Part shown: positions 16,447 through 26,367 of the stretch, in pieces
Layout of the letters: each line of letters opens with the position of its first letter
How positions within the stretch are numbered: position 1 is the first letter of the stretch
NCBI GenBank assembly: GCA_903858015.1
Contig: CAIOGZ010000027.1
Coordinates: 1 to 46,150, forward strand
From: an uncultured cyanobacterium
Lineage (GTDB): Bacteria > Cyanobacteriota > Cyanobacteriia > PCC-6307 > Cyanobiaceae
Length of the DNA: 46,150 nt
Direction: 5' to 3'
Made by a program: the position numbers and the translations under genes
Notes under the pieces: generated by a model
Database searches by the model: none
Told to the model about the DNA's origin: nothing
Seen by the model: only the letters and a program-made list of their open reading frames with translations

Positions 16447-17790
16447 GTGAACCAGAAGCTCCGGCCGCAGCCTTGGCTCGAATCGCCGCAGCTGTGCCCC
16501 GAATCACGCCAGCCTTGCCCCGAATCGCCGCAGCAACCGCCGCCCCGCAGCGCCTATCTGCACATCCCCTTCTGCCACCGCCGCTGCTACTACTGCGATT
16601 TCCCGGTGGTGCCGTTGGGAGATCGGGCCGATGGCGCCGCCGGTCCGGGGGCCGCTTCGATCGCCGCCTACCTGGAGCTGCTGGATTGGGAGATTGGCCG
16701 CTCGCCTGCCGGTCCACCCCTCTCCACGGTCTACTTCGGTGGCGGCACCCCGTCGATGCTCAGCCCCGACCAGGTGGAGGGGCTACTCGATGCCCTGCGA
16801 CGGCGCTTCGGCCTGGCCCCGGCGGCGGAGATCAGCCTCGAAATGGATCCCGCCAGTTTCGATCGGCCGCGGCTGGCGGGGTATCTGGCCGCCGGCATCA
16901 ACCGGGTCAGCCTGGGCGGCCAGAGCTTCGACGATGCCGTGCTCGCCCGGTTGGGCCGGCGGCACCGCTCCGCGGAGCTGCGCCAGGCCGCCAGCTGGCT
17001 GGGGGCGGCCCAGCGGGCCGGGGATCTGGTGAGCTGGAGCCTCGATCTGATCCAGGGGCTGCCGGGGGCAGCGCCTGACAAGGGAACGGAGAAGGATGCG
17101 GGGGCCGCACCTGATCCGGGGGCCGTGCTGCTGCAGTGGCGCTGGGAGCTGGAGCAGGCCCTAGCCCTGGCCCCACCCCACCTCTCGCTCTACGACCTGA
17201 TCGTGGAGCCCGGCACGGTGTTCGAGCGGCTGCAGCAACGGGGTGCCCTGGCCCTGCCGGATGGGGACACCTCGGCGGATCTGATGGATCTCAGCCAGCG
17301 GCTACTGGTCAGCGCCGGCTACGGCCACTACGAGGTGTCGAACTACGCCCTGCCGGGCCATGCTTCCCGCCACAACCGCGTCTACTGGAGCGGCGCCGGC
17401 TGGTGGGGCTTCGGCCTGGGGGCGACCGCAGCGCCCTGGGGGGAGCGCCAAGCCCGGCCCCGCACCCGCCAGGCCTATGCCGCCTGGTTGGGGGCCAGCG
17501 CCGGGGATCCGGCCCCGCCGCCGCCAGCCAGCGGCGGCATGCCCTTCGATGAGCTGCTGCTGGTGGGCCTACGCCGCCGGGAGGGGGTGCACCTCGATGG
17601 CCTCGCCGCCAGGGCGGGGCTGGATCCTGCCGCCCTGGCTGAGCTGCGGCGCCAGCTGCAGCCCTTCGAACGGGCCGGACTGCTGCGGATTGAAGGCCCC
17701 CGCTGGCGGCTCAGTGATCCCCAGGGTCTCGCCTTGAGCAATGCGGTGCTGCGGCAGCTTCTCCTCTGGTGGGAGCAGCTTGGTTGCTGA
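16447..17790 (+). CDS. hemW: HemW-like radical SAM protein (coproporphyrinogen oxidase relative)
   Basis: The 447-residue protein carries the HemW motif [14 protein letters not shown] with Cys43, Cys47 and Cys50, the CxxxCxxC cluster. The next residue of the motif is Asp, not the extra Cys typical of true HemN. It continues with [54 protein letters not shown] and the C-terminal HemN_C-like helix region. HemW is a heme chaperone rather than an oxidase. The GTG at 16447 is the most reasonable start, since the long open frame upstream is the antisense of the PIN-TRAM gene. Residues 10-30 hold a 7-residue repeat. The 3' end overlaps panB tail to tail by 80 bp. Confidence 0.88.
   Translation: MNQKLRPQPWLESPQLCPESRQPCPESPQQPPPRSAYLHIPFCHRRCYYCDFPVVPLGDRADGAAGPGAASIAAYLELLDWEIGRSPAGPPLSTVYFGGGTPSMLSPDQVEGLLDALRRRFGLAPAAEISLEMDPASFDRPRLAGYLAAGINRVSLGGQSFDDAVLARLGRRHRSAELRQAASWLGAAQRAGDLVSWSLDLIQGLPGAAPDKGTEKDAGAAPDPGAVLLQWRWELEQALALAPPHLSLYDLIVEPGTVFERLQQRGALALPDGDTSADLMDLSQRLLVSAGYGHYEVSNYALPGHASRHNRVYWSGAGWWGFGLGATAAPWGERQARPRTRQAYAAWLGASAGDPAPPPPASGGMPFDELLLVGLRRREGVHLDGLAARAGLDPAALAELRRQLQPFERAGLLRIEGPRWRLSDPQGLALSNAVLRQLLLWWEQLGC
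16474..16536 (+). repeat. 21-bp coding tandem repeat, three copies, at the hemW 5' end
   Basis: Units 16474-16494, 16495-16515 and 16516-16536 encode [14 protein letters not shown] and CPESPQQ. They lie ahead of the conserved radical SAM domain and extend the N-terminus in frame. Confidence 0.75.
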
Positions 17791-18568
17791 TCCAGCCCCG
17801 CAGCGCCTCGACCGCCAGACCCCGCCCATCGATCAGCGGCGGACTGAAGGGCGGCTGGCGGGATGTCAGCCCCAGCAGGTCGGCGGTGACCCGCACCTGG
17901 CCATCGCAACCCTCGCCGGCGCCGATGCCGATCACCGGGATGCTGAGCTGGCCGCTGAGACTGGTGGCCAAGCTGGCGGGGACGTGCTCCAGCACCAGGG
18001 CAAAACAGCCGGCCGCCTCCAGGGCGCGGGCCTGGCGTTGCAGCCGCTCTTGGGCCACCGGATCCTGGGCCTGGCGGCGGTAGCCCAGCCGATGCACCGA
18101 TTGGGGCGTCAGGCCCAGATGGCCCATGACGGGAATGCCGCTGCGCACCATGCGATCGATCACCGCCACGGTTTCGGGCTCAGCCCCCTCCAGCTTGACG
18201 GCCGCCGCCGGGGTTTCCTTCAGCACCCGCCCGGCCGCCGCCACGGCGTCGTCGGCGCTGCACTGGTAGCTGAGGAAGGGCAGGTCGGCGATCAGCAGCG
18301 GCCGCTGGCTGCCGGACCGCTCCAGGCCCCGGCCCGCGGCCCGGCAGTGGTGCAGCATCTCGTCGAGGCTGACCGGCAGGGTGGTGGCGTGGCCGAGCAC
18401 CACCATCGCCAGGGAGTCGCCCACCAGCACCGCATCGGCCCCCGCCTCCGCCACGATCGCCGCCGAAAGGGCATCCCAGGCGGTGAGGATGGTGATCGGC
18501 AGGCCCGCCTGCTTGCGCTGCTGCAGATCGTGCGGGCGCTGGGGCAACGGAACCACCTCGCTGAACAA
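17711..18568 (-). CDS. panB: 3-methyl-2-oxobutanoate hydroxymethyltransferase
   Basis: The 285-residue TIM-barrel enzyme makes ketopantoate from ketoisovalerate and methylene-tetrahydrofolate, the first step of pantothenate (CoA) synthesis. Motifs are [32 protein letters not shown] with the metal-binding Asp, [33 protein letters not shown]-like and [14 protein letters not shown]. An in-frame TAG lies two codons upstream of the TTG at 18568, so the start is that TTG or a nearby GTG (18556). Its 3' end runs 80 bp into the end of hemW on the other strand. The substrate ketoisovalerate comes from the branched-chain pathway that includes ilvC. Confidence 0.93.
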   Translation of the reverse strand: MFSEVVPLPQRPHDLQQRKQAGLPITILTAWDALSAAIVAEAGADAVLVGDSLAMVVLGHATTLPVSLDEMLHHCRAAGRGLERSGSQRPLLIADLPFLSYQCSADDAVAAAGRVLKETPAAAVKLEGAEPETVAVIDRMVRSGIPVMGHLGLTPQSVHRLGYRRQAQDPVAQERLQRQARALEAAGCFALVLEHVPASLATSLSGQLSIPVIGIGAGEGCDGQVRVTADLLGLTSRQPPFSPPLIDGRGLAVEALRGWISNQAAPTRGEAAAAPHCSRRDPGDH

Positions 18569-18642
18569 TCCCTATGCTGGCAGCTGGCTCCCCCGCCCCG
18601 ACCGGGCCGGCCGGGGGGGGCCAAGCCTTGCTAAGTTGCACG

Positions 18643-18738
18643 CGACTCGGACCCACGCGGCCAGGACGCCCAAATCTGGTCAGGACCGGAAGGGAGCAGC
18701 CACACGGGATGCTCCGGGCAGGCGTGGACTCCGGGTCA
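18643..18738 (+). ncRNA. ffs: Signal recognition particle RNA (small bacterial SRP RNA)
   Basis: The invariant core GGTCAGGACCGGAAGGGAGC, followed by AGCC, lies at 18678-18701 and contains the GGAA tetraloop and the asymmetric loop bound by Ffh. Outer pairing supports the boundaries: GACTCGG (18644-18650) pairs with CCGGGTC (18731-18737), and CCCACGC (18652-18658) with GCGTGG (18722-18727). This gives an RNA of about 96 nt, normal for bacterial 4.5S-type SRP RNA. The ends are uncertain by a few bases. It lies alone between panB and ftsZ, transcribed against both. Confidence 0.93.
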
Positions 18739-18746
18739 CCCCCTTT

Positions 18747-18767
18747 GGCCCAGCCCCTGGCTGGGCC
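18747..18767. terminator. Hairpin between ffs and the ftsZ stop
   Basis: GGCCCAGCC (18747-18755) and GGCTGGGCC (18759-18767) form a perfect 9-bp stem with a 3-nt loop. It lies 8 bp after the inferred SRP RNA end and 10 bp beyond the ftsZ stop. No T-tract follows on either strand, so a role as a shared terminator is a guess from position. Confidence 0.4.
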
Positions 18768-18777
18768 CGATGCCGGC

Positions 18778-20016
18778 CTAATCGGCCTGGGATTGGCGGT
18801 TGAGCAGGAAGGGGGGGATCTTGGCTCCCCGCTCTTCGCTCGCGCTCGGGAAAGGGGCGCTGAAGCTGGTGCTGCGCTCCGGCCGGTAGCTACCGCCGCT
18901 TTCGAAGCCCGTGGCAATCACGGTGACGTGGATTTCCCCCTCCAGGCTTTCATCCACGACGGCACCGACGATGATGTTGGCGTCGGGATCGACCACGTCG
19001 TAGATCACCTCGGAGGCGGTGGTCATGTCTTCGAGGGTCATGTCGCGACCGCCGCTGATGTTGATCACACAGCCCTTGGCTCCGTCGATGCGGGCCGATT
19101 CGAGCAGCGGGCTGGTCATCGCGGCCTGGGCCGCCTCGATCGCCCTGGAGCGGCCCGAGCCGACGCCGATGCCGAGCAGGGCAGTGCCGGCTTGGGCCAT
19201 CACCGAGCGCACGTCGGCAAAGTCAACGTTGACCAAGCCCGGCTTGGTGATGATGTCGGTAATGCCCTTGACGCCCATCCGCAACACGTCATCGGCGCTG
19301 CGGAAAGCCTCCTGGAGGGGCGCACCGGCGATCGCCTCCCGCAGCCGGTCGTTGGGGATCACGATCAAGGTATCGACGTGCTCGGCGAGGCGGGCGATGC
19401 CCTCCTCGGCTTGGCGCATCCGTTTGCGGCCTTCAAAACTAAACGGCTTGGTCACGATGCCCACGGTGAGGGCGCCGCACTCCTTGGCCACCTCCGCCAA
19501 AATTGGCGCCGCACCGGTGCCCGTGCCGCCGCCCATGCCAGCAGCGATGAACACCAAGTCGGCCCCTTCCAGGGATTGCTGCAATTCGTTGCGCGATTCC
19601 TCCGCAGCTTTCTGGCCGATCACGGGGTTGCCGCCGGCCCCTAGGCCCCGGGTGAGCTTCTGACCGAGCTGGATGCGTTGCTGCGCCGCTGATTGGAGCA
19701 GGGCTTGGGCATCGGTGTTCAGCACCCGGTAACCCACCCCCTTGAGATCCGATTCGATCATGCGGTTTACGGCATTGCTGCCGCCACCCCCAACGCCGAT
19801 CACCTCGATCCGGGCCGTTTGGCTAGGAACGATGCCGTTGCTACTCGGCATGGGCTGGCTCATCTCGGGGAACTCCTGGGGGTGCACCTGCGGGGGCATG
19901 GGATCAGCGGCTCCGTTGCGGGCCTGGTCCAGCCCCCAAGGGCGGTCAGGTGGGTGCGCGGTGGCGGCCTGGGGGTTGGCGGCGTGGTTGCTGGTGCCGT
20001 TGATCTGCGGCTGCAT
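18778..20016 (-). CDS. ftsZ: Cell division protein FtsZ
   Basis: This tubulin-like GTPase builds the division ring. It has 412 residues from the ATG at 20016. Motifs are [14 protein letters not shown] (about 73-86), the tubulin signature GGGTGTG (162-168), [10 protein letters not shown], the [11 protein letters not shown] catalytic T7 loop and the C-terminal core end GFESG. A short linker leads to the conserved tail [12 protein letters not shown], which binds partner proteins. The first 60 residues are an Ala/Pro/Gln/Asn-rich extension; an internal ATG at residue 52 ([14 protein letters not shown]) would give a more standard length. It is downstream of ftsQ by 96 bp in the same orientation. 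Confidence 0.97.
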   Translation of the reverse strand: MQPQINGTSNHAANPQAATAHPPDRPWGLDQARNGAADPMPPQVHPQEFPEMSQPMPSSNGIVPSQTARIEVIGVGGGGSNAVNRMIESDLKGVGYRVLNTDAQALLQSAAQQRIQLGQKLTRGLGAGGNPVIGQKAAEESRNELQQSLEGADLVFIAAGMGGGTGTGAAPILAEVAKECGALTVGIVTKPFSFEGRKRMRQAEEGIARLAEHVDTLIVIPNDRLREAIAGAPLQEAFRSADDVLRMGVKGITDIITKPGLVNVDFADVRSVMAQAGTALLGIGVGSGRSRAIEAAQAAMTSPLLESARIDGAKGCVINISGGRDMTLEDMTTASEVIYDVVDPDANIIVGAVVDESLEGEIHVTVIATGFESGGSYRPERSTSFSAPFPSASEERGAKIPPFLLNRQSQAD

Positions 20017-20112
20017 TATGTCGTTGGTCGGAACCAGCCATGGTGGTGGTTCAGCCTGACCCGGAAGTGCTCGCAACGCAACATCTTGTGTGAGTTGGCT
20101 TTCCGGCCGCTG

Positions 20113-20970
20113 TCACTGGCCGCCGCGGGGCCGCGCCGCGGTGGCTGGGCTGCTGTCCTGATCCGGCCGCAGGCCTGGGATGCTGAGTTCGGGTTGGTCG
20201 GGATCGCTCAGGTCCACAGCCTGGGGACGATGACCCTTGAGCTGGGCCGGCAAGGTGGTGCTCAGGTGGGCTGCTACCCGCAGGCGCCGCCCTAGTTGGG
20301 CATCCGGCGGTCCCAGCCGCATCGGACCGAGCCCCGTGGTGCCCAGCCAGAGGCTGCCCCCAGGATCGAAGCGAATTTCCCGCAAGGAGCCGCCAAATGC
20401 CTGGCGCTGGCTCAGCACTTCGGCCAGGCTGGCGCGGTGGCGCTCGTTCCAGCCGATCACCCGCAGATTTTGGGTGTCCTGCAGCTGCAGGCCCAGATTT
20501 TGGCGCACGCTAATCCAGTTGCCGAGCCGATCCACGTAGCCCTGTTCGAGGCCGGTGGCTCCGCGGCGCTCGGCCCGGCCCACCGCGGAGCGGTCGACCA
20601 GCTCGAAGCGGAGCCGGGGCGGCAGCATCAACCGGCTCACCTGCACGGTTTCCACCGGTAAAGCCACCGAGAGGATCTGCGCCAGTTGGCGCGGTTGGAG
20701 ATCCAGCAGCGGCTGGGGGAAGCGGATGCCTGCCGCCTGGATCACCTGCTCCCGGCTGACCAGTTTGCTGCCGCTCACCTCCACCTGGCTCGGGGAGCCG
20801 AGGGTCCAACCCTGGCGCAACAGCCCATAGCCGAGGCCGCTGGCCATGGCGCTGAACATCACCAGCCTCCAGAGGTTGCGCAGCTGATCCGCCCGGCGTT
20901 CCTGGCGTAACTGGCGGCGGCGTTCCGAGCCGGGCCGCAGCGAGACCTCGCCCACCGTTGGCACGCTCAC
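20113..20970 (-). CDS. ftsQ: Cell division protein FtsQ (POTRA domain)
   Basis: The 285-residue bitopic protein has a basic cytoplasmic segment (RPGSERRRQLRQERRADQLR), one membrane helix (about 33-52) and a POTRA domain (SQVEVSGSKLVSREQVIQAA). The FtsQ beta domain follows (VETVQVSRLMLPPRLRFELV with DRSAVGRAE, and GYVDRLGNWIS). FtsQ links early and late divisome proteins. The tail after about residue 250 is Pro/Ala-rich. The GTG start at 20968-20970 overlaps the stop of the preceding gene by 4 bp, implying translational coupling in a ddl - small membrane protein - ftsQ - ftsZ run. Confidence 0.92.
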   Translation of the reverse strand: MSVPTVGEVSLRPGSERRRQLRQERRADQLRNLWRLVMFSAMASGLGYGLLRQGWTLGSPSQVEVSGSKLVSREQVIQAAGIRFPQPLLDLQPRQLAQILSVALPVETVQVSRLMLPPRLRFELVDRSAVGRAERRGATGLEQGYVDRLGNWISVRQNLGLQLQDTQNLRVIGWNERHRASLAEVLSQRQAFGGSLREIRFDPGGSLWLGTTGLGPMRLGPPDAQLGRRLRVAAHLSTTLPAQLKGHRPQAVDLSDPDQPELSIPGLRPDQDSSPATAARPRGGQ

Positions 20971-21377
20971 AGTTCGCAGCGCGAGCGGGCCATCAGTTCA
21001 TCGATCCAGCGCCTGGCCCGCTCCGCATCCGAAAACGGCAGATCCATTTGGCTACCGCCTCCGACCAGCCGCAGCCGGCAGGCCCCTTGGCTCTCGGCCG
21101 TGAGCGGCGCCTCCCCGGAGCCGAGCGAGAGCAGCTCGACCAGTTCGAGTTGCTTGATCGCAAAGCTGCCGGAGGGCTGGAACTGGCCCGCTTCAAAGGT
21201 GCTCCAGCTCAGTTCGCCATCGATCAGGCGGGCGGCGCCGCAACCATCCAGTTTCGCGAGTTCAGCTCCCGCCGCCCAGTCGCGGAACAGGCGTTGGCGG
21301 CGGCGCTCCAGCCAGCCCAGGCCGGTGAGCAGCACAAAGACCAGCAACAGGGGCAACCAGAGCAGGCCTTGGGTCAT
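20967..21377 (-). CDS. Conserved single-pass membrane protein between ddl and ftsQ
   Basis: The 136-residue protein starts with one hydrophobic helix ([20 protein letters not shown], residues 4-23), then a basic [11 protein letters not shown] stop-transfer. A soluble domain follows that looks beta-rich, with [35 protein letters not shown] and [10 protein letters not shown]. No named family is recognised. It overlaps ddl by 4 bp at its start and ftsQ by 4 bp at its end, so the three genes are probably co-translated. A role near the septum or in peptidoglycan synthesis is inferred from position only. Confidence 0.8.
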   Translation of the reverse strand: MTQGLLWLPLLLVFVLLTGLGWLERRRQRLFRDWAAGAELAKLDGCGAARLIDGELSWSTFEAGQFQPSGSFAIKQLELVELLSLGSGEAPLTAESQGACRLRLVGGGSQMDLPFSDAERARRWIDELMARSRCEL

Positions 21378-22507
21378 GGCAATGGGGGCGGGGTGGACGA
21401 TTTCGGAAACGATTCTCGCGCCCCTTGCACGAGGGCGTGCACCAAGTCCACAAGCGGCAATCCACTGGCTTCCCAGAGCATGGGATACATGCTCTGGCTG
21501 GTAAAGCCCGGCAGGGTGTTGATCTCGTTGAGATAGAGCGCGCCAGCGATTTCGTCATAGAAGAAATCCACCCGGGCCAGGCCGCTGGCGCCCACCGCCT
21601 GGCAGGCGGCGATCGCCATGGCCCGGGCCCGCTCGGCCAACGCGGCGGGCACCTGGGCGGGAATCACGGTGTGGCTGAGGCCTTCGCTGTACTTGGTTTC
21701 GTAGTCGTACCAGTCGGCGTCGAAGCAGATCTCGCCCAGGACCGAGGCCTGGAGGTTGCTGGTACCCAGCACGGCGCATTCCAGCTCCCGGGCGCGCACG
21801 CCCTGCTCCACCACCAGGCGGGAATCGTGGGCGGCGGCGCCCCGCAGGCCTTGCAGCAGGCTGGTGCGGTCGGTGGCCTTGCTGATGCCCACCGAGGAAC
21901 CCATGTTGGCGGGCTTGACAAAGCAGGGGTAACCCAGCTGGCGCTCCAGGCGCTCCAGCAGGGCCGTGGGCTCGCCGCCGGCTTCGCGCCCCGCCGCTGG
22001 GAGCACCAGCTCCGCCGCTTCCAGACAGACATAGGGCACCTGGGGCAGCGCGGCGGCGGCGAAGGCGGCCTTCATCGCTTGCTTATCCATGCCCACGGCC
22101 GAGCCCAACACACCCGAGCCCACATAGGGTCGCTGCATCAGGCTGAACAATCCCTGGATGGTGCCGTCTTCGCCGTTGGGGCCGTGCAGCACCGGAAACC
22201 ACACCTCCACCGCCAGGGCCCCGGCCGGGAGCCCCCGGAAGCCGCCAGGGGAGCCCGGATCAGGCAGGTCGGCCGGTTCGGCTGGCAGGCCCTTGGCGAG
22301 CACCGCGTCGGCCACCTGCGGCGGCCACCAGCGGCCCTGCTGGTCGATGTAGAAGCAGCTGAGCCGGTAGCGCTCGGCATTGCCCCCCCGGCGTAGGGCG
22401 GCCACCACCGTGGCGGCCGAGCGAATCGATACCGCGTGCTCGCCGGAGGCTCCGCCGAACACCACCCCCAGGTGGCAGATCGATGGCGAGGCGGGATCGC
22501 TGGGCAT
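21374..22507 (-). CDS. ddl: D-alanine--D-alanine ligase
   Basis: The 377-residue ATP-grasp enzyme joins two D-alanines for peptidoglycan precursors. Visible motifs are [17 protein letters not shown] (residues 15-31), [34 protein letters not shown], the ATP-grasp [24 protein letters not shown] and the C-terminal [17 protein letters not shown] that binds magnesium and the second substrate. The SMYP ending (Tyr, not Phe) is normal for D-Ala-D-Ala ligases. It starts the ddl-ftsQ-ftsZ group, and its stop overlaps the next start (21374-21377). Confidence 0.97.
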   Translation of the reverse strand: MPSDPASPSICHLGVVFGGASGEHAVSIRSAATVVAALRRGGNAERYRLSCFYIDQQGRWWPPQVADAVLAKGLPAEPADLPDPGSPGGFRGLPAGALAVEVWFPVLHGPNGEDGTIQGLFSLMQRPYVGSGVLGSAVGMDKQAMKAAFAAAALPQVPYVCLEAAELVLPAAGREAGGEPTALLERLERQLGYPCFVKPANMGSSVGISKATDRTSLLQGLRGAAAHDSRLVVEQGVRARELECAVLGTSNLQASVLGEICFDADWYDYETKYSEGLSHTVIPAQVPAALAERARAMAIAACQAVGASGLARVDFFYDEIAGALYLNEINTLPGFTSQSMYPMLWEASGLPLVDLVHALVQGARESFPKSSTPPPLP

Positions 22508-22565
22508 GGCGGTATCGGCGCGGCGCCAAACGTATCAGCTCCCGATCAGCTCCCTACCGGCAGGC

Positions 22566-24026
22566 TCAGGCGAGGCTGCCGCTGAGCGAAAAGGGGCGCA
22601 CGGTGTCGATCCGCACGCCCACGAGGTCACCGGGTTGGTGGCGACGCCGATCGGGGCGCTCGGCGGGGAAGTCAGCTGGGAGATCGGCCGGGAGGTCGGC
22701 GGGGAAGAAGGTCAGACGGTTGGTGCGGGTGCGGCCCATCAACTGGGAGGGATCCTTGGGGTTGATCGCTTCGGCCAGCACCACTTCGGTGCGGCCGAGG
22801 TAGCGGGCGTTGCGCTGGCGGGCGCTGCGCTCCACCAGGGCATTGAGCTCCTGGAGCCGCTCCACCTTCAGCGCTTCCGGCAGCTGGTTGGGCCAGTCGG
22901 CGGCGGGGGTGTTGGGCCGCGGTGAGTAGGCGGCGGTGTTGACCAGGTCAAAGCCGATCGCCTCAACCAGCTCCAGGGTGCGGCGGTACTGGGCGTCGGT
23001 TTCGCCGGGGAAGGCCACGATCACATCGGCGCTGATCGCCGCATCGGGCATGCGGTCGCGGATGCGATCGATGATGCGGCGATAGCGGTCCACCGTGTAG
23101 CCGCGCCCCATCGCCCGCAGCACGTCGTCATCGCCGCTCTGGAAAGGGATGTGAAAGTGCTCGCAGACCTTGGGCAGGTCGGCGCAGGCGGCGATCAGGC
23201 GTTCGGTGAAATAGCGCGGATGGCTGGTGGCGAAGCGGATCCGCTCGATGCCGGGCACGTCGTGCACGTAGGCGAGCAGGTCGGTGAGGGTGTGGGCGCG
23301 GCGACCCTCCGGGCTGATGCCGGGCAGGTCACGGCCGTAGGCATCGATGTTCTGGCCCAACAGGGTGATCTCCCGGTAGCCCTGGGCTGCCAGCCCTTCG
23401 ATCTCCAGTTTGATCGCCTCCGGCAACCGAGATTGCTCCTGGCCGCGCACCGAGGGCACGACGCAGTAGGTGCAGCGCTCGTTGCAGCCGTAGATCACAT
23501 TCACCCAGGCGCACACCTGGCTGTCGCGCCGGGCTGTGGTGATGTCTTCGAGGATGGTGTGGGCTTCGGTGGCCACCACCTGTTGGCCGCTGGCCACCCG
23601 CTCCAACAAGCTGGCCAGGCGGTTGGCGTGCTGGGGCCCCATCACCAGGTCCAGCTCCGGCACCCGCCGCAGCAGGGCCTCCCCCTCCTGCTGGGCGACG
23701 CAACCGGCCACCACCAAGGTGAGGTTGGGGTTGAGGCGTTTGCGCTGGGCCTGGCGGCCGAGATAGCTGTAGACCTTCTGCTCGGCGTTGTCGCGGATGC
23801 TGCAGGTGTTGTAGAGCACCAGGTCGGCGGAGTGTTCGTCGAGGCCGGGGGAGTAGCCCATGCTTTCCAGGATTCCGGCCATCCGCTCGGAATCCGCCTT
23901 GTTCATCTGGCAACCGAAGGTGGTGATCCAGTAGCTGCCGCGGCCAGGGCCCTGGCCGCCTGCAGCGATGGCAGCGGTAGGCGAACTGGCCGGCGACATT
24001 GGATGGGGCAAGGCAGGGATGGGCAT
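22566..24026 (-). CDS. miaB: tRNA-2-methylthio-N6-dimethylallyladenosine synthase MiaB
   Basis: The 486-residue radical SAM methylthiotransferase modifies A37 of tRNAs reading UNN codons. The N-terminal UPF0004 domain binds one cluster through Cys39 (TTFGCQMN), Cys75 (LYNTCSIRD) and Cys109 ([10 protein letters not shown]). The radical SAM cluster uses Cys181, Cys185 and Cys188 ([10 protein letters not shown]), followed by [18 protein letters not shown] and the C-terminal TRAM domain complete it. The TRAM region contains a fourfold PAD repeat. The ATG at 24026 was chosen; the ATG at 23999 (MSPASSP) is also possible. Confidence 0.96.
   Translation of the reverse strand: MPIPALPHPMSPASSPTAAIAAGGQGPGRGSYWITTFGCQMNKADSERMAGILESMGYSPGLDEHSADLVLYNTCSIRDNAEQKVYSYLGRQAQRKRLNPNLTLVVAGCVAQQEGEALLRRVPELDLVMGPQHANRLASLLERVASGQQVVATEAHTILEDITTARRDSQVCAWVNVIYGCNERCTYCVVPSVRGQEQSRLPEAIKLEIEGLAAQGYREITLLGQNIDAYGRDLPGISPEGRRAHTLTDLLAYVHDVPGIERIRFATSHPRYFTERLIAACADLPKVCEHFHIPFQSGDDDVLRAMGRGYTVDRYRRIIDRIRDRMPDAAISADVIVAFPGETDAQYRRTLELVEAIGFDLVNTAAYSPRPNTPAADWPNQLPEALKVERLQELNALVERSARQRNARYLGRTEVVLAEAINPKDPSQLMGRTRTNRLTFFPADLPADLPADFPAERPDRRRHQPGDLVGVRIDTVRPFSLSGSLA
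22661..22708 (-). repeat. 12-bp coding tandem repeat, four copies, in the miaB TRAM region
   Basis: Units 22661-22672, 22673-22684, 22685-22696 and 22697-22708 are variants of CGGCCGGGAGGT and encode [12 protein letters not shown] and FPAE. They extend a loop of the TRAM domain in frame. Confidence 0.75.
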
Positions 24027-24055
24027 GGCCCCATCGTCCGATAGCAGCTTCAAGA

Positions 24056-25048
24056 TCAATGGCCCCGGGGTCGCCGCTGCCCCGCGGCCTGGGCTTGCTG
24101 GGCCTCGGCGTAATTGTGATCCGCCTCGGCGTAAACAGACTGCGGTACCGGCCGCAGCTCCCAGACCAGACCTAGCCGGGCCAGCAGCTGCAGAACCAAA
24201 TAAGTAATATCGATTTCCCACCAGTAGATGCCTTGGCGGCAACTCGATTGATAGCGGTGGTGGTTGTTGTGCCAGCCCTCTCCCAGGGTGATCATGGCGA
24301 GCAAGGGATTGTTGCGACTGTCATCACCGGTGTAGAAGCGCTGAGAGCCGAACACATGCGAGAGCGAATTAATCGTGTAGGTGCCGTGGTATAGCAAAAC
24401 GGTGGCAATAACAAAGCCCCAGACCAGCATCTGGGCTCCCGAGGTGGGCCGGCCGGCCGATTGCAGGGCGACGCCGAGGCCATAGGTGGCGAGGCCTAGC
24501 AGGGCGGGGGTGATCAAACACCAGCGATCGATCCAAACCAACTCGGGATACTTGGCGTAATCGCGGATCGCAGTGTGGCTGTCGTGGCGATTTCCAGGGT
24601 GCAGAAACCAGCCCATATGGGCCCAGAGAAAGCCGTAGTGGCGGGGCGAGTGGGGATCAGCCTGGGTATCGGACGTGGCGTGGTGATGGCGGTGGGTGGA
24701 TGCCCACCAGAGCGGGCCGAGCTGGGCGCTAGACGTGGCGAGCAGGGCAAGCAGGAACTGGAAAACGCGGCTTGTTTTGTAGCTGCGGTGCGAAAAATAA
24801 CGGTGGTAGGCAGCCGTCACGCCAAACATGCGCACCGCATAGGAAGCGAAGCAAACCAGCAGCGCATCAGCACTGACGCCGGTCCAGAACACCGCCAAGC
24901 AGGCCAGGTGCATGAAGCCGTAGGGAACACTGGCCAGGAGGAAGCCGCTGCTGATTTCCGGTTTCACGGCTGGTCTGGGCCCAGAATCCTGGCTTGGGGT
25001 GGCGAAGCGGGCCGGCTTGGAGGCCCCCGCATCAAGGGCTGGGGCCAT
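24056..25048 (-). CDS. desC: Acyl-lipid delta-9 fatty acid desaturase
   Basis: The 330-residue membrane di-iron desaturase has the three histidine boxes of the class: HRYFSH (82-87), HRHHH (119-123) and EGWHNNHH with His260, His263 and His264. Hydrophobic segments lie between them. In cyanobacteria this family inserts the first double bond at position 9 of fatty acids already bound to membrane lipids, keeping membranes fluid in the cold. The ATG at 25048 is preferred; the long upstream frame is basic and Pro/Ser-rich. The first 30 residues are variable. It is divergent from the epimerase gene, with a 178-bp gap. Confidence 0.93.
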   Translation of the reverse strand: MAPALDAGASKPARFATPSQDSGPRPAVKPEISSGFLLASVPYGFMHLACLAVFWTGVSADALLVCFASYAVRMFGVTAAYHRYFSHRSYKTSRVFQFLLALLATSSAQLGPLWWASTHRHHHATSDTQADPHSPRHYGFLWAHMGWFLHPGNRHDSHTAIRDYAKYPELVWIDRWCLITPALLGLATYGLGVALQSAGRPTSGAQMLVWGFVIATVLLYHGTYTINSLSHVFGSQRFYTGDDSRNNPLLAMITLGEGWHNNHHRYQSSCRQGIYWWEIDITYLVLQLLARLGLVWELRPVPQSVYAEADHNYAEAQQAQAAGQRRPRGH

Positions 25049-25226
25049 GGTGCGCTGGGTTGCCCCGGGGGCCCCGCTGCTTCGTTGTTGCTGGGGAAGG
25101 GGCTCCAACAGCACACCTGCTTTTAATTTGATGCAATCTAGGTCAGCGCCTTGACACAGATCAGGCTTGGGGCAAGCCCGCCTTGGCTTGTTTCCGATTG
25201 GACTGCCCCCATTCCAGGTTGATCTT

Positions 25227-26348
25227 ATGCATCTACGCCTGCGCCGCTTCAGCCTCACCAAAACTGTGCCCCTGGCCATCAGCCGCGGCACCACCGCGGT
25301 TGTGGAGCACCTTTGGCTGGAGCTGGAGCAGGATGGTTTGATCGGGATCGGCGAGACGGGGGGCTTCGACACCGGCCATCGCCGCTACGAAACCGCCGCC
25401 ATCGCCCGGGAGTTGGAAGCCCTGGCGCCCCGCCTGGAGCCCCTCGCTGCCGAACCCCTGCAGGCGCTGGATTCGCTGCTGGCCAGCCTCTCCCCACCGG
25501 CCCGCTGCGGCCTCGACCTGGCCCTGCACGACTGGTGGGGAAAACGCCTGGGCGTTCCCCTGCATCGGCTCTGGGGCCTGGATCTGGCGGCGGTGAACCC
25601 CACCAGCGTGACCCTGGGCCTGGGGTCGGTGCAGGCCGTGCTGGCTCGCTTAGAGCGCTGGTGGACCCAACTGCCGGCCAGCCGCGTCAAGCTCAAACTG
25701 GGCAGCCCCGAGGGCTTGGAGCACGATCGCGCCCTGGTGACAGCGGTGGCTGAGTCCCTGGAGCGGCGCCGCCAGGCCAGCGGCGCCGCCGTGGAGCTGC
25801 AGGTGGATGCCAATGGTGGCTGGGATCTGGAGGGGGCCCGCGCCATGCTGGGCTGGCTGGCCGAGCGGCAGGTGGTGTTAGTGGAGCAGCCCCTGCCACC
25901 GCTGGAGGATCCCGAGGCCGATGCCGCTGGCTTCGCGGCCCTGGAATTGGATTGCCCGATCGCCTTGGTGGCGGATGAGAGTTGCTGGAATCTGGCCGAC
26001 CTGGTGCGGCTGGCCCCCTACGTCGATGGGGTGAACATCAAGTTGCTCAAGAGTGGCGGCCTGGCCGAGGCCCTGCTGATGGCCCAGGCGGCGCGGCGGC
26101 TGGGCCTGGGGGTGATGCTCGGCTGCTATTCCGATAGCGCCCTCCTGAATGGGGCCGCAGCCCAGCTGCTGCCGCTGGTGGATTGGCCCGATCTCGACAG
26201 CCACCTCAACCTGGTGGATGATCCCTTCGCTGGGCCGGCGCTCTGGGGGGATCGGTTACGGCCCGGTGCCAGTGCGGGTTTGGGCGTAGTACCTGGTGCT
26301 GGGGGAGCCCCAGCCGCCGCCCTGGGGCCAGCCAACCCGTTGTCCTAA
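25227..26348 (+). CDS. dgcA: Enolase-superfamily epimerase (dipeptide epimerase / N-acetyl-D-glutamate racemase type)
   Basis: The 373-residue protein has the muconate-lactonizing subgroup layout: a capping domain to about residue 125, then the barrel with the base pair KxK (Lys155, Lys157), metal ligands Asp194 (VDANGG), Glu220 (LVEQP) and Asp250 (ADES), and the opposite base Lys272 (NIKLLKSGG). A DxD (322-324) recalls L-Ala-D/L-Glu epimerases. The next gene is a DUF1611 protein; as I recall, that pair was shown elsewhere to be N-acetyl-D-glutamate racemase (DgcA) with a D-glutamate N-acetyltransferase (DgcN). D-glutamate salvage is therefore the favoured reading, and murein dipeptide epimerase the alternative. 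The ATG at 25227 fits the conserved start. Confidence 0.82.
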   Translation: MHLRLRRFSLTKTVPLAISRGTTAVVEHLWLELEQDGLIGIGETGGFDTGHRRYETAAIARELEALAPRLEPLAAEPLQALDSLLASLSPPARCGLDLALHDWWGKRLGVPLHRLWGLDLAAVNPTSVTLGLGSVQAVLARLERWWTQLPASRVKLKLGSPEGLEHDRALVTAVAESLERRRQASGAAVELQVDANGGWDLEGARAMLGWLAERQVVLVEQPLPPLEDPEADAAGFAALELDCPIALVADESCWNLADLVRLAPYVDGVNIKLLKSGGLAEALLMAQAARRLGLGVMLGCYSDSALLNGAAAQLLPLVDWPDLDSHLNLVDDPFAGPALWGDRLRPGASAGLGVVPGAGGAPAAALGPANPLS

Positions 26349-26367
26349 CCCCTTGCCCGCCAGAACA

